NCBI GenBank assembly: GCA_023422555.1
Contig: JAFAGQ010000187.1
Span: 1-18,719, forward strand
Direction: 5' to 3'
DNA from: Pseudomonadota bacterium
Lineage (GTDB): Bacteria; Pseudomonadota; Gammaproteobacteria; Burkholderiales; Burkholderiaceae_B
Length of the DNA: 18,719 nucleotides
Each line of letters begins with the position of its first letter. Position 1 is the stretch's first letter. Under the pieces are notes generated by a model. That model made no database searches. It had not been told where the DNA came from and worked only from the letters and a program-made list of their open reading frames with translations. A program made the translations under genes and the position numbers. Below, piece by piece: positions 1-6,917 of the stretch.

Positions 1-395
1 TGACGAAAAGAAAGAGCATTTATGCCGAAGGGTTCAGTCACAAGAACCCGATTCCGGCGGCGTGCCAGATTGGCAACATGGTGTACTCGGGAAGTATCCA
101 GGGTACCGATCCGGCCACTGGAGAATACGGCTCTACCATCGAAGAGCAGAGCCGACTGATGTTTGAACATGTAAAACGTATTTGTGTTGCGGCTGGCGTG
201 GAAGTAACAGACATCATCAAAATGCACGTATGGATGCGAGATCGCTCGCAGCGCGCTGCCTTGAACAAAGAGTGGCTGGTCCTGTTTCCCGATCCGGATT
301 CGCGGCCAGCACGACATACCATTCATAACAATCTGGACGGCGACAAACTGCTCGAATGTGATTTCATTGCAGTGAAAGGAGATCCAGATGCCTGA
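1..395 (+). CDS. RidA/YjgF-family enamine/imine deaminase (first base of start codon outside window)
   Basis: The open frame runs from the first bases of the window to TGA at 393-395. The window opens with TGACGAAA, so the start codon most likely begins one base before position 1 (ATG-ACG-AAA). This gives a 131-residue protein, the normal RidA length. The N-terminal part has the family pattern MVYSGSIQGTDPATGE (about 28-42). With this start the conserved arginine in SRPARHTI falls at residue 105, the same number as the catalytic Arg of E. coli RidA, and ECDF near 119 matches the conserved Glu. Family members hydrolyse reactive enamine/imine intermediates in the cytosol; some are pathway enzymes such as 2-aminomuconate deaminase. 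The stop overlaps the next ORF by 8 bp, so it is part of the catabolic operon and not a stand-alone housekeeping ridA. Substrate unknown. An internal ATG at 78 would remove conserved residues. Confidence 0.88.
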   Translation, partial: TKRKSIYAEGFSHKNPIPAACQIGNMVYSGSIQGTDPATGEYGSTIEEQSRLMFEHVKRICVAAGVEVTDIIKMHVWMRDRSQRAALNKEWLVLFPDPDSRPARHTIHNNLDGDKLLECDFIAVKGDPDA

Positions 396-1260
396 CTATC
401 TTCCTTTTGATCCAAACCCACGCTCTCCCAATCCCAGACCGCCCGCTCACAGTTGTGATTGCCAGTTCCATGTATTCGGGCCGGCTTCGAAGTATCCCGT
501 CAGAGCAGGTGCCGCCTATGAAATGCCGACGGCAACAATAGAAGTGGCGCTCAAACTGCATCAGACTCTGGGAATTGAAAGAGGTGTGATCGTTCAGGCG
601 ACCACCTACGGTGCAGATCACCAGGTCGTGCTGGATGCGCTTGCCACTGCCGGACCTGGCTATCGCGGTTGCGCCAATGCGCTGGTATTGCTTGAAGGCA
701 GTGACAGTGAGCTAGCCAGGCTGGACGCGGCAGGCATCAAGGGGGCGCGTTTCAATCGTCAGGGGCTTGGCGTAAGCATGTCGGAAAAGGATTTTCAACA
801 CGCCATCGCGCGTATTCGGGAACTGGGCTGGTACGCCAAATTCCAGCCGGAAGCAACTGGCATCATGGAGCAACTTTCCATGTTTCAGTCGCTGGATATC
901 CCTGTGATGCTGGATCATATGGGACGACCCGATCCGCGGGCGGGCAATAGCGATCCCAGTCTGCAGGCCATGCTGGAATTATTGAAGCGCGGAAATTTCT
1001 GGGTCATGCTGTCACTCACCGAAAAAGTATCCAAGGATGGCGCACCCTGGGATGATGTCATTCCCATTGCACAAGCCTATATTGACGCGGCACCCGATAG
1101 GGTAGTGTGGGGAAGCGACTGGCCGCATCCTGTTTCTGTCAAACAGCCGCCGAACGAGGGCGATCTGGTCGAGCAACTGTATCGCTACGCACCCACCGAG
1201 CAATTGCGACAGAAAATACTGGTCGATAATCCGGCCGCATTCTTTGGATTTGAAAAATGA
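388..1260 (+). CDS. COG3618 amidohydrolase-2 family lactonase (2-pyrone-4,6-dicarboxylate or aldarolactone hydrolase-like)
   Basis: This 290-residue TIM-barrel protein belongs to the amidohydrolase family that includes 2-pyrone-4,6-dicarboxylate lactonase (LigI), L-fuconolactonase and D-galactarolactone isomerase. Visible family landmarks are CDCQFHVFGP (residues 23-32), MLDHMGRPD (174-182, His177) and VVWGSDWPHP (239-248, Asp244). The usual HxH at the end of strand 1 is Q26-F-H28. From memory, galactarolactone isomerases also have Gln here, and such proteins may work without metal. ATG at 388 overlaps the RidA stop by 8 bp, and its own TGA overlaps the next start as ATGA, which indicates translational coupling. 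It probably opens a lactone or pyrone made upstream in the same pathway and passes an open-chain dicarboxylate to the FAH, hydratase and aldolase enzymes. The family is certain from motifs; the substrate is not. Confidence 0.85.
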   Translation: MPDYLPFDPNPRSPNPRPPAHSCDCQFHVFGPASKYPVRAGAAYEMPTATIEVALKLHQTLGIERGVIVQATTYGADHQVVLDALATAGPGYRGCANALVLLEGSDSELARLDAAGIKGARFNRQGLGVSMSEKDFQHAIARIRELGWYAKFQPEATGIMEQLSMFQSLDIPVMLDHMGRPDPRAGNSDPSLQAMLELLKRGNFWVMLSLTEKVSKDGAPWDDVIPIAQAYIDAAPDRVVWGSDWPHPVSVKQPPNEGDLVEQLYRYAPTEQLRQKILVDNPAAFFGFEK

Positions 1261-2117
1261 AAATAGTCTCTTTTCTGGCAGAGAACAAACAACGATTCGG
1301 CGTTGTCAGTGGCAGCGTTGTTGTTGATTTGACTGATACTTTTGGCCCCGATATTCGCACAATAAATGATCTCATTGGTAGCGACAAGCTGGCCTCTGTT
1401 GGCAAATCGCTTCCAGATGACGCACCGCGCTATGCACTTGACGGGCTTCACTTTCTTGCGCCTGTTCCAAATCCGGGCAAGATCATCTGCGTTGGCGTGA
1501 ATTATCACCATCGTAATGAAGAGTATAAGGACGGCAGCGCTGCCCCTGCCTATCCCAGTGTCTTCCCCCGATTTGCCGGCTCCATCACGGGTCACAATCA
1601 GCCGCTGATCTGTCCTGTTCAGGAGTCAGTGCAACTCGATTATGAGGGCGAAATAGCAATCGTGATCGGAAAACGTGGCCGACGGATTCCGGAAGAGGAC
1701 GCGCTCTCACATATTGCCGGTTTGACCTGCCTGAATGAGGGCAGCGTGCGCGACTGGTTAAGACACGGCAAATTCAACGTTACTCAAGGCAAGAACTTTG
1801 ATCAAAGTGGGTCGGCCGGACCCTGGCTGGTGACGGCAGACGAATTTCCCCGTTATGACAATCTGGAAGTGATTACTCGCGTAAATGGTGAGGAACGGCA
1901 GCGGGATACCACGGCGAATCTGATGTTTTCCTTTGCTTTTCTGATCCATTACATCTCAAAATGGACGACGCTCGAACCTGGCGATGTGATTTCCACGGGT
2001 ACGCCGACAGGCGCCGGTATCCGGTTTGACCCACCAAAATTCCTTAAAGAGGGCGACGTGGTGGAAGTTGAAGTGCCAACAATCGGCATTCTGAAAAACA
2101 TGGTTAAAAATGGGTAA
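1257..2117 (+). CDS. fumarylacetoacetate hydrolase (FAH) family protein, possible HpaG-like isomerase/decarboxylase
   Basis: This 286-residue FAH-fold enzyme has a short N-terminal domain followed by the catalytic fold. IICVGVNYHHRNEE (about 76-89) is the family loop. LDYEGEIAIVIG (127-138) supplies the paired metal ligands Glu130 and Glu132. CLNEGSVRDW (158-167) is the third-ligand loop, and GDVISTGTPTGAG (242-254) is the C-terminal signature. The third ligand is Asp in many members (NDVSARD) but Glu161 here, which I believe also occurs in a subgroup. Family reactions include C-C bond hydrolysis, 2-hydroxyhepta-2,4-diene-1,7-dioate isomerisation and decarboxylation. Next to HpaH- and HpaI-like genes, an HpaG-type isomerase/decarboxylase role is the best guess. 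The start shares ATGA with the previous stop and the stop lies 3 bp before the next ATG. Confidence 0.87.
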   Translation: MKIVSFLAENKQRFGVVSGSVVVDLTDTFGPDIRTINDLIGSDKLASVGKSLPDDAPRYALDGLHFLAPVPNPGKIICVGVNYHHRNEEYKDGSAAPAYPSVFPRFAGSITGHNQPLICPVQESVQLDYEGEIAIVIGKRGRRIPEEDALSHIAGLTCLNEGSVRDWLRHGKFNVTQGKNFDQSGSAGPWLVTADEFPRYDNLEVITRVNGEERQRDTTANLMFSFAFLIHYISKWTTLEPGDVISTGTPTGAGIRFDPPKFLKEGDVVEVEVPTIGILKNMVKNG

Positions 2118-2120
2118 ATC

Positions 2121-2903
2121 ATGCTGAGCAAACAGAAACACAAAAAGGCAATGCGATTATTGCTGGAGGCAGAAGCAAGCGCAACGCCCACAACGCAACT
2201 TGACGAGACCTTTCCGGGTCTGAGCATAGCGGATGCCTATGAAATTCAGAAGCTGGTTATCGCAGAAAAGATTGCGAAAGGGGCGACGCTTCGGGGACAT
2301 AAAATCGGGCTGACATCCAAGGCGATGCAATCGACGCTTGGTATTGATGAGCCTGATTATGGCCATTTGCTGGATAACATGTTTTATTACGATGGTGATT
2401 GTCTTCCATCTGATCGTTTTATTGTGCCCCGGGTTGAAGTGGAACTGGCCTTCATTCTTGGGAAAACCATTAAAGGGCCGAATGTTTCGCTGTTTGATGT
2501 TCTGGATGCGACTGAATATGTGCAGCCTGCATTGGAGCTGGTGGACGGGCGCACGAAATATCCGCGACGGATCGTGGACAACATCGCAGACAATGCCGCT
2601 TCTGCTGCTGTGATACTGGGTGGCCGGGTCGTGCGACCCATGGATATCGATCTGCGCTGGGCCAGTGCGTTGCTGTATAAAAATGGCACGATCGAAGAGT
2701 CTGGCGTATCCGCGGCTGTGCTTGGACACCCGGGAATGGGAGTTGTCTGGCTCGCGAACAAAATTGCAGAATTCGGCGGCGTACTGGAAAAAGGGCATGT
2801 AGTGCTGGCTGGTTCGTTCACGCGTACTGTTCCCGTGGCAAAAGGCGACGTCATCCACGCAGATTTCGGCACGTTGGGCGGCATCTCCGTGAGCTTCGGC
2901 TGA
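2121..2903 (+). CDS. hpaH: 2-oxo-hepta-3-ene-1,7-dioate hydratase (HpaH/MhpD family)
   Basis: This 260-residue protein closely follows the HpaH subgroup as I remember it: RGHKIGLTSKAMQ (58-70), DEPDYGHLLDNMF (76-88), PRVEVELAF (103-111), ATEYVQPALELVDGR (130-144) and LAGSFTRTVPVAKGD near the C terminus. Glu106, Glu108 and Glu139 match the divalent-metal ligands of the MhpD/HpaH hydratases. Lys61 and Asp79 sit where catalytic residues have been proposed. The reaction adds water to a 2-oxo-3-enoate or 2-hydroxydienoate, giving the 4-hydroxy-2-oxo acid that the next gene product would cleave. The gene lies 3 bp after the FAH-family stop and 23 bp before hpaI. The shorter 2-oxopent-4-enoate remains a possible substrate. 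An unrelated 233-codon frame on the other strand is only a shadow of this gene. Confidence 0.88.
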   Translation: MLSKQKHKKAMRLLLEAEASATPTTQLDETFPGLSIADAYEIQKLVIAEKIAKGATLRGHKIGLTSKAMQSTLGIDEPDYGHLLDNMFYYDGDCLPSDRFIVPRVEVELAFILGKTIKGPNVSLFDVLDATEYVQPALELVDGRTKYPRRIVDNIADNAASAAVILGGRVVRPMDIDLRWASALLYKNGTIEESGVSAAVLGHPGMGVVWLANKIAEFGGVLEKGHVVLAGSFTRTVPVAKGDVIHADFGTLGGISVSFG

Positions 2904-2926
2904 ACAAAAAAGGAATCACGATCGTC

Positions 2927-3682
2927 ATGCGAAAGAACACATTCAAACACGCCATTGCCGCAGGACAACATCAACTGGGGCTTTGGGTGTCGTTATGCAA
3001 TGCCTATAGTGCCGAAATTGTAGCCGGGGCAGGTTTTGACTGGCTTCTGCTGGACACTGAGCATTCTCCTAATGAAGTCTCTGGCGTGCTCGCGCAATTG
3101 CAGGCGGTAGCGCCATATCCTGTGTCGGCCGCCGTCAGACCGTCATGGAAGGACACGGTGCAGCAAAAGCGCTTTCTGGATATCGGTGCGCAAACGCTAT
3201 TGATTCCCTATGTCCAGAACGAAGAAGAGGCTGCGATGGCGGTTGCCGGTATGCGTTATCCGCCGCGAGGAATACGCGGCGTAGGCGGAACAATGCGCGC
3301 CAGCGATTTCGGCAGGCATAAGAATTACATGCACGATTGCGAGGATGAACTATGCCTGCTGGTACAGGTGGAAACGCAGGAAGGACTGGATAACCTGGAA
3401 GCTATCGCGAAAGTGGATGGTATTGATGGTGTATTTATCGGCCCTTCAGATCTGTCTGCAAGTCTGGGGCATCTGGGCAATCCCGGACACCATGAGGTGC
3501 AAAGCGCCATTGAAGATGCCATCCGGCAGGTAAGGGCACTCGGCAAGGCTCCTGGCATTCTTACCCTGGATAGTAAGCTGGCCCACAGGTACATCGAATG
3601 CGGCTCCCTGTTTACTGCAGTCGGAATGGACGTGGCATTGTTGGCCCGCGGGGCAGAGGGGTTGGCGAGGGAGTTTGTTTAG
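2927..3682 (+). CDS. hpaI: 4-hydroxy-2-oxoheptanedioate aldolase (HpcH/HpaI family)
   Basis: This 251-residue class II pyruvate aldolase resembles E. coli HpaI along its length. GFDWLLLDTEH (36-46) carries His46 and AVRPSW (69-74) carries Arg71, equivalent to HpaI His45 and Arg70. LVQVETQ has the metal ligand Glu149 and FIGPSDLSASLG has Asp175, the same numbers as in HpaI. VRPSW and AVGMDVALLAR favour HpaI over the related 5-keto-4-deoxyglucarate aldolase GarL, which I recall has VRVPT and AVGSDLGVFR. It would cleave 4-hydroxy-2-oxoheptanedioate to pyruvate and succinate semialdehyde, or a close analogue. An AAGGAA ribosome-binding site precedes ATG 2927. It is the last gene of this operon and converges on the LysR gene with about 31 bp between stops. 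GarL-like activity is the main alternative. Confidence 0.9.
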   Translation: MRKNTFKHAIAAGQHQLGLWVSLCNAYSAEIVAGAGFDWLLLDTEHSPNEVSGVLAQLQAVAPYPVSAAVRPSWKDTVQQKRFLDIGAQTLLIPYVQNEEEAAMAVAGMRYPPRGIRGVGGTMRASDFGRHKNYMHDCEDELCLLVQVETQEGLDNLEAIAKVDGIDGVFIGPSDLSASLGHLGNPGHHEVQSAIEDAIRQVRALGKAPGILTLDSKLAHRYIECGSLFTAVGMDVALLARGAEGLAREFV

Positions 3683-3713
3683 GAGCTACGTCAACTCCGC
3701 CAAATCGACCAGG

Positions 3714-4607
3714 TTAAAGCAGATTCTCCGCTATTTTCTTGAGACTGCATTCTAATGTCTGTGCTGAATCGCTTAATGCCCGTTCGCTGGACCACATTAG
3801 TGTGAGCTCTACATTGTTTAAAGGTAGTAAGCGTCGACAGATCAATCCCTGTCTCTGTGCGTAATGTGCTCCGAGACTTTCTACAATTGCCACGCCCAGA
3901 CCCTCAGCGGCAAGCGCACACGCTGCGGACGATTGAGCCACCTCTACGCTAGGGCGGTAGGGGAGATCGGCAGCGTCGATCATTTCCTTTGTGGCTTGCC
4001 CGGCAGGTAAAGTGGTAGCCAGTACGATCGGCGAAGCGTTAGCCACTTCGTTAAGTGTGAGCGTTTTGTGTTTTGCCCATGGGTGGTCCGGCCGCATCAC
4101 CGCATATAAATACAGAGTTGCAAGTTTTTCACCATTAAGGTATTTTTTGTCTATCGGTTTGCCAATAATAATTCCAAGATCAATCCGATGATCTGACGCC
4201 ATTTCAGTCAGCTCGATTGCCGTCCCCGCCCTAAGTGTAATGCTGACGTCTGGTCGTAATCGGTTCATGCTCGCCAATGCAGTTGGAAGAAGACTGTAGG
4301 ATGCAATGGGAACTGCGCCAATAATAAGTCGAGTAAGCGCCTCTCTGCGTAAATTGATCGCCAATTGTTCTACCGCGTCTATTCCCGCCATTGCATTTAG
4401 AACTTCGGGAATGAGAGTCTGCCCCTGACTTGTGAGATTCAGGCGCCGGTTTTCGCGCGTAAATAGTGCAAACCCCAAACGTGTTTCTAAGTCTTTTAAT
4501 AACGTGCTGGCGGCTGGTTGAGTGATATGTACCGACGACGCAGCTGTGGTTAAGGTGCCGGTTTGATAAATCGCTCGTAGCAACGCGAGATCTTTTCTAT
4601 TAATCAT
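3714..4607 (-). CDS. LysR-family transcriptional regulator (LysR1)
   Basis: This 297-residue LTTR has an N-terminal winged helix-turn-helix (about 17-41: GTLTTAASSVHITQPAASTL) followed by the linker ETRLGFALFTRENRRLNLT and a co-inducer-binding domain beginning near LIIGAVP. It diverges from enolase-superfamily gene 1 and Bug1, the usual layout for a LysR protein controlling its neighbours. It is clearly paralogous to LysR2 at 9164-10099: shared blocks include TQPAAST/SQPAAST, LIIG, RPDHxWA, VEVAQxSAAC and a matching C-terminal half. The ATG at 4607 has a weak ribosome-binding site. A 13-bp element identical to one upstream of LysR2 lies 33 bp upstream of this start. The effector is unknown; an acid sensed together with the Bug protein is likely. 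Confidence 0.93.
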   Translation of the reverse strand: MINRKDLALLRAIYQTGTLTTAASSVHITQPAASTLLKDLETRLGFALFTRENRRLNLTSQGQTLIPEVLNAMAGIDAVEQLAINLRREALTRLIIGAVPIASYSLLPTALASMNRLRPDVSITLRAGTAIELTEMASDHRIDLGIIIGKPIDKKYLNGEKLATLYLYAVMRPDHPWAKHKTLTLNEVANASPIVLATTLPAGQATKEMIDAADLPYRPSVEVAQSSAACALAAEGLGVAIVESLGAHYAQRQGLICRRLLPLNNVELTLMWSSERALSDSAQTLECSLKKIAENLL

Positions 4608-4639
4608 ATCGTTTTAGAAATGAAAACATGCGATATATC

Positions 4640-4652
4640 TATTTGACCATAT
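4640..4652 (+). promoter_or_regulatory. 13-bp element TATTTGACCATAT, candidate LysR1 operator or -35 region
   Basis: The element lies in the divergent region between LysR1 and enolase gene 1. The identical 13-mer occurs in inverted orientation at 9131-9143, between LysR2 and enolase gene 2. In both places it points towards the enolase gene. It contains TTGACC, a good -35 hexamer, so it could be part of the core promoter instead of, or as well as, a regulator site. If it is a -35, transcription would begin near 4680, after the GTG at 4662 and before ATG 4713. Confidence 0.5.
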
Positions 4653-4712
4653 ATATTTCAAGTGTCAATAATATGTGGTCTGCATTTCACATCATTTATT
4701 CGATTGCCAAGC

Positions 4713-5807
4713 ATGAATCCAAACCAGATTGTTTCCGTTGACTGTATACCTATGCGATTGCCCTTTCATCATTGGAGTTCACCTCCTTTATTTGCGGGGA
4801 AGGTGAGAAATAAGATTGACAGCGCCCTGGTTCGTGTCGAAACAAGCGATGGGACCGTCGCATGGGGCGAGTCGTATTGCGCAGAGCCTGCAGCGTTGAT
4901 TGCAGTGTTTGATTCGCTAATATCACCGCTTGCTCGCGAAAAGGACGCGGGTGATCCTGATCTTATGACTCAACTGGAGAGAACCTTACAGAACTTGGGG
5001 CGCTCGGGCCCAGTGATACATGCACTCGCTGGACTAGACATTGCGTTATGGGATTTACGCGCCAAACGGGAAAAAGTACCTTTATATGTCCTCTTTGGAG
5101 GAAAAAAGCGAGACCGGGTGCGTGCTTATGCTTCTCTTCTTCAATATTACGGAAACACTGAGCTTATTCAGGCGATCTCGACTCAGGCCTTGAACGAGGG
5201 GTATACCGAGATCAAATTACATGAGAGAACTGCAACTGCTTTAGCGGCCACCAGAATGGCGACCGGGCCCGATATTCCAATCATGATAGATACAAATTGT
5301 GCCTGGTTGCCGAATGAGGCGCTAGCAGTCATTGAGGAAATGAAGGAGTATGAGCCGTTTTGGATTGAAGAGCCACTCTGGCCCCCAGAGGATCATATTG
5401 CATTGAAGAATTTAAAAAACACTTGCGGTATACCTGTAGCTGTCGGTGAAAACGCAAGCAGCATATTCGATTTGCAGCAGCTTATCGCTGAGAATGCTGT
5501 GGATTATGTACAGCCCAGCATGATCAAAGTCGGGGTGAGCGCCTCATTCGCAATATCTCGCCTATGCCATTCGAAATTAAAGTGTGCTCCTCAAGTTGCT
5601 TATTTTGGTCCCGGTTATCTCGCCAGTCTTCATCTTATTGCGTCCTTGGATTACGACGTGTCCCTGGAACGACTGTATTTGGAGTTGGCTCATACTCCAT
5701 ATGCGGAAACGGTGCCAATATTGGATGGCTGGGTTGATATCCCGGATTCCCCTGGCTTAGGAGCGGATCCTGAGTCTGAACTTATTCAAGGCCTCTACGC
5801 CAAATAA
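4713..5807 (+). CDS. mandelate racemase/muconate lactonizing enzyme family protein 1 (enolase superfamily, atypical active site)
   Basis: With ATG 4713 the protein is 364 residues, normal for the family. A GTG at 4662 would add 17 residues, but it may lie upstream of the transcript start. The capping domain is followed by a (beta/alpha)7-beta barrel. Metal ligands are clear: IMIDTN (Asp193), FWIEEP (Glu219) and AVGENAS (Glu246). Other catalytic positions are unusual. The KxK motif is K168-L-H170, the QPD motif is QPS (Ser269), and the PH motif that supplies the general base His in mandelate racemase is PQ (Gln294, in CAPQVAYFGPG). The His-Asp dyad is therefore absent. Members abstract the alpha-proton of a carboxylate (racemases, sugar-acid dehydratases, cycloisomerases). 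It sits 20 bp upstream of Bug1 in a two-gene unit. A sugar-acid dehydratase or cycloisomerase is plausible; substrate unassigned. Confidence 0.85.
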   Translation: MNPNQIVSVDCIPMRLPFHHWSSPPLFAGKVRNKIDSALVRVETSDGTVAWGESYCAEPAALIAVFDSLISPLAREKDAGDPDLMTQLERTLQNLGRSGPVIHALAGLDIALWDLRAKREKVPLYVLFGGKKRDRVRAYASLLQYYGNTELIQAISTQALNEGYTEIKLHERTATALAATRMATGPDIPIMIDTNCAWLPNEALAVIEEMKEYEPFWIEEPLWPPEDHIALKNLKNTCGIPVAVGENASSIFDLQQLIAENAVDYVQPSMIKVGVSASFAISRLCHSKLKCAPQVAYFGPGYLASLHLIASLDYDVSLERLYLELAHTPYAETVPILDGWVDIPDSPGLGADPESELIQGLYAK

Positions 5808-5827
5808 AACCTAAGAGGAGATATTAA

Positions 5828-6820
5828 ATGCATAAGTTTCGAAGATCATTTCTTATGAAGACCTCCATCAGTGCAATGGCTATGTTGACCATCAAGCCCG
5901 CTGTTGCCATGAAAGCGAAGTCGTATCCTGATAAACCCGTGCATCTTTATGTGCCTTACCCTCCTGGAGCCGCAACCGATACACTCGGAAGGTTATCTGG
6001 AGATGTGCTCGCTAAGGCTCTCGGTCAACCTGTCGTGGTCGAAAATCGGGGCGGGGGTGGAACCGTAATCGGAACACGAGCCGTGGCCTCGAGCTCACCG
6101 GATGGATATTCCATTGGTATGGTTGACTCGGCGTTTACTATTAACCCAGCGCTCAGGGGAGAGAGTTTACCTTATGACACGCTTAATGACTTTTCTCCGA
6201 TTACATTAATCGCAACGGCGCCATTTGTCCTGGTCGTTCATCCGTCTGTGAAAGCGACCGATTTGAAGTCTTTCATTGCGCTTGCAAAATCCGATCCCGG
6301 TAAACTTACTTTCGCTTCTCCTGGTGTTGGGACTGCGCCGCATCTGGCTGGGGAACAACTTCAGCAGCAAACAGGTATTAAGGCACAGCACATACCCTAT
6401 CGAGGCGGCGGGACTGTGTTCACTGATTTGCTTGGTGGTCAGGTCGACTTTGCCTTTGCAACTGCACCAACTCTGCGCGAATACATTGCTTCAGGCCGGC
6501 TGCGCGCAATCGCGACGACCAGCCAACAAAGGATCAGTAGCCTATCTGAAATACCCACATTTTCGGAAGCTGGATTTCCGGGCATCGACACGTCGCCAAT
6601 GTTTGGATTAATCGGTCCGGCGAATGTGCCAGCGCCCATCATTGAGCAACTTTCTCAAACAATAGCAAAATCCGTAAAAAGTGGTGTTCTTGGTAGTAAG
6701 TTGGCAGAACTAGGCTTTGATGCAGTTGGCAGCAGTCATCAAAAGTTCAGAGCATATATAGCAAGTGAAATCGAAAAGTGGAATGAAGTAATAAAACAGG
6801 GTGATTTTAAGGTCGAGTAA
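5828..6820 (+). CDS. Bug/TctC-family periplasmic solute-binding protein 1 (Tat-like signal)
   Basis: This 330-residue orphan substrate-binding protein of the tripartite tricarboxylate transporter (Bug) type follows an AAGAGGAG ribosome-binding site seven bases before ATG 5828. The N terminus, MHKFRRSFLMK then a modest hydrophobic stretch ending PAVA near residue 27, has a twin-arginine pattern (RRSFL), so Tat export is likely. Typical Bug landmarks follow: YPDKPVHLYVPYPPGAATD (33-51) for the first ligand loop, VVVENRGGGG, ASPGVGTAPHLAG and GQVDFAFA. No TctA or TctB membrane genes lie in the window, as is common for Bug proteins in Alcaligenaceae. It may deliver ligand to a distant permease or act in sensing. 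Pairing with an enolase-superfamily enzyme suggests a hydroxy-acid ligand. Confidence 0.92.
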   Translation: MHKFRRSFLMKTSISAMAMLTIKPAVAMKAKSYPDKPVHLYVPYPPGAATDTLGRLSGDVLAKALGQPVVVENRGGGGTVIGTRAVASSSPDGYSIGMVDSAFTINPALRGESLPYDTLNDFSPITLIATAPFVLVVHPSVKATDLKSFIALAKSDPGKLTFASPGVGTAPHLAGEQLQQQTGIKAQHIPYRGGGTVFTDLLGGQVDFAFATAPTLREYIASGRLRAIATTSQQRISSLSEIPTFSEAGFPGIDTSPMFGLIGPANVPAPIIEQLSQTIAKSVKSGVLGSKLAELGFDAVGSSHQKFRAYIASEIEKWNEVIKQGDFKVE

Positions 6821-6844
6821 ATATAGGAAAAGAACGACGCCGTA

Positions 6845-6902
6845 ACAGTAACGAACGCGGAAAATAGTGGTCTGCACCTGCTCTAATGCGTTCGTTTACT
6901 GT
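6845..6902. terminator. imperfect inverted repeat between convergent Bug genes (weak bidirectional terminator or repeat)
   Basis: ACAGTAACGAACGC at 6845-6858 pairs with GCGTTCGTTTACTGT at 6888-6902, with one extra base in the right arm and a loop of about 29 bases. It lies between the two convergent Bug genes, where a shared terminator is expected. The long loop and the lack of a T-run on either strand make it a weak intrinsic terminator. Confidence 0.35.
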
Positions 6903-6917
6903 ATTGCCGCGTGCGCG

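Noticed and set aside
2157..2858. 233-codon open frame on the minus strand
   Set aside because: It lies entirely within hpaH, has no recognisable domain and an odd composition (many His, Arg, Phe, Gln); it is a shadow of a well-supported gene.
2927..3682. Assignment of the aldolase as GarL (5-keto-4-deoxyglucarate aldolase) serving the aldarate route
   Set aside because: Recalled diagnostic segments (VRPSW, AVGMDVALLAR) fit HpaI better, and the gene is in an operon with hpaH; kept only as an alternative.
4662..4712. GTG-initiated N-terminal extension of enolase protein 1
   Set aside because: The extra 17 residues fit no part of the family fold, there is no clear ribosome-binding site, and the putative -35 at 4643 would place the transcript start after the GTG.
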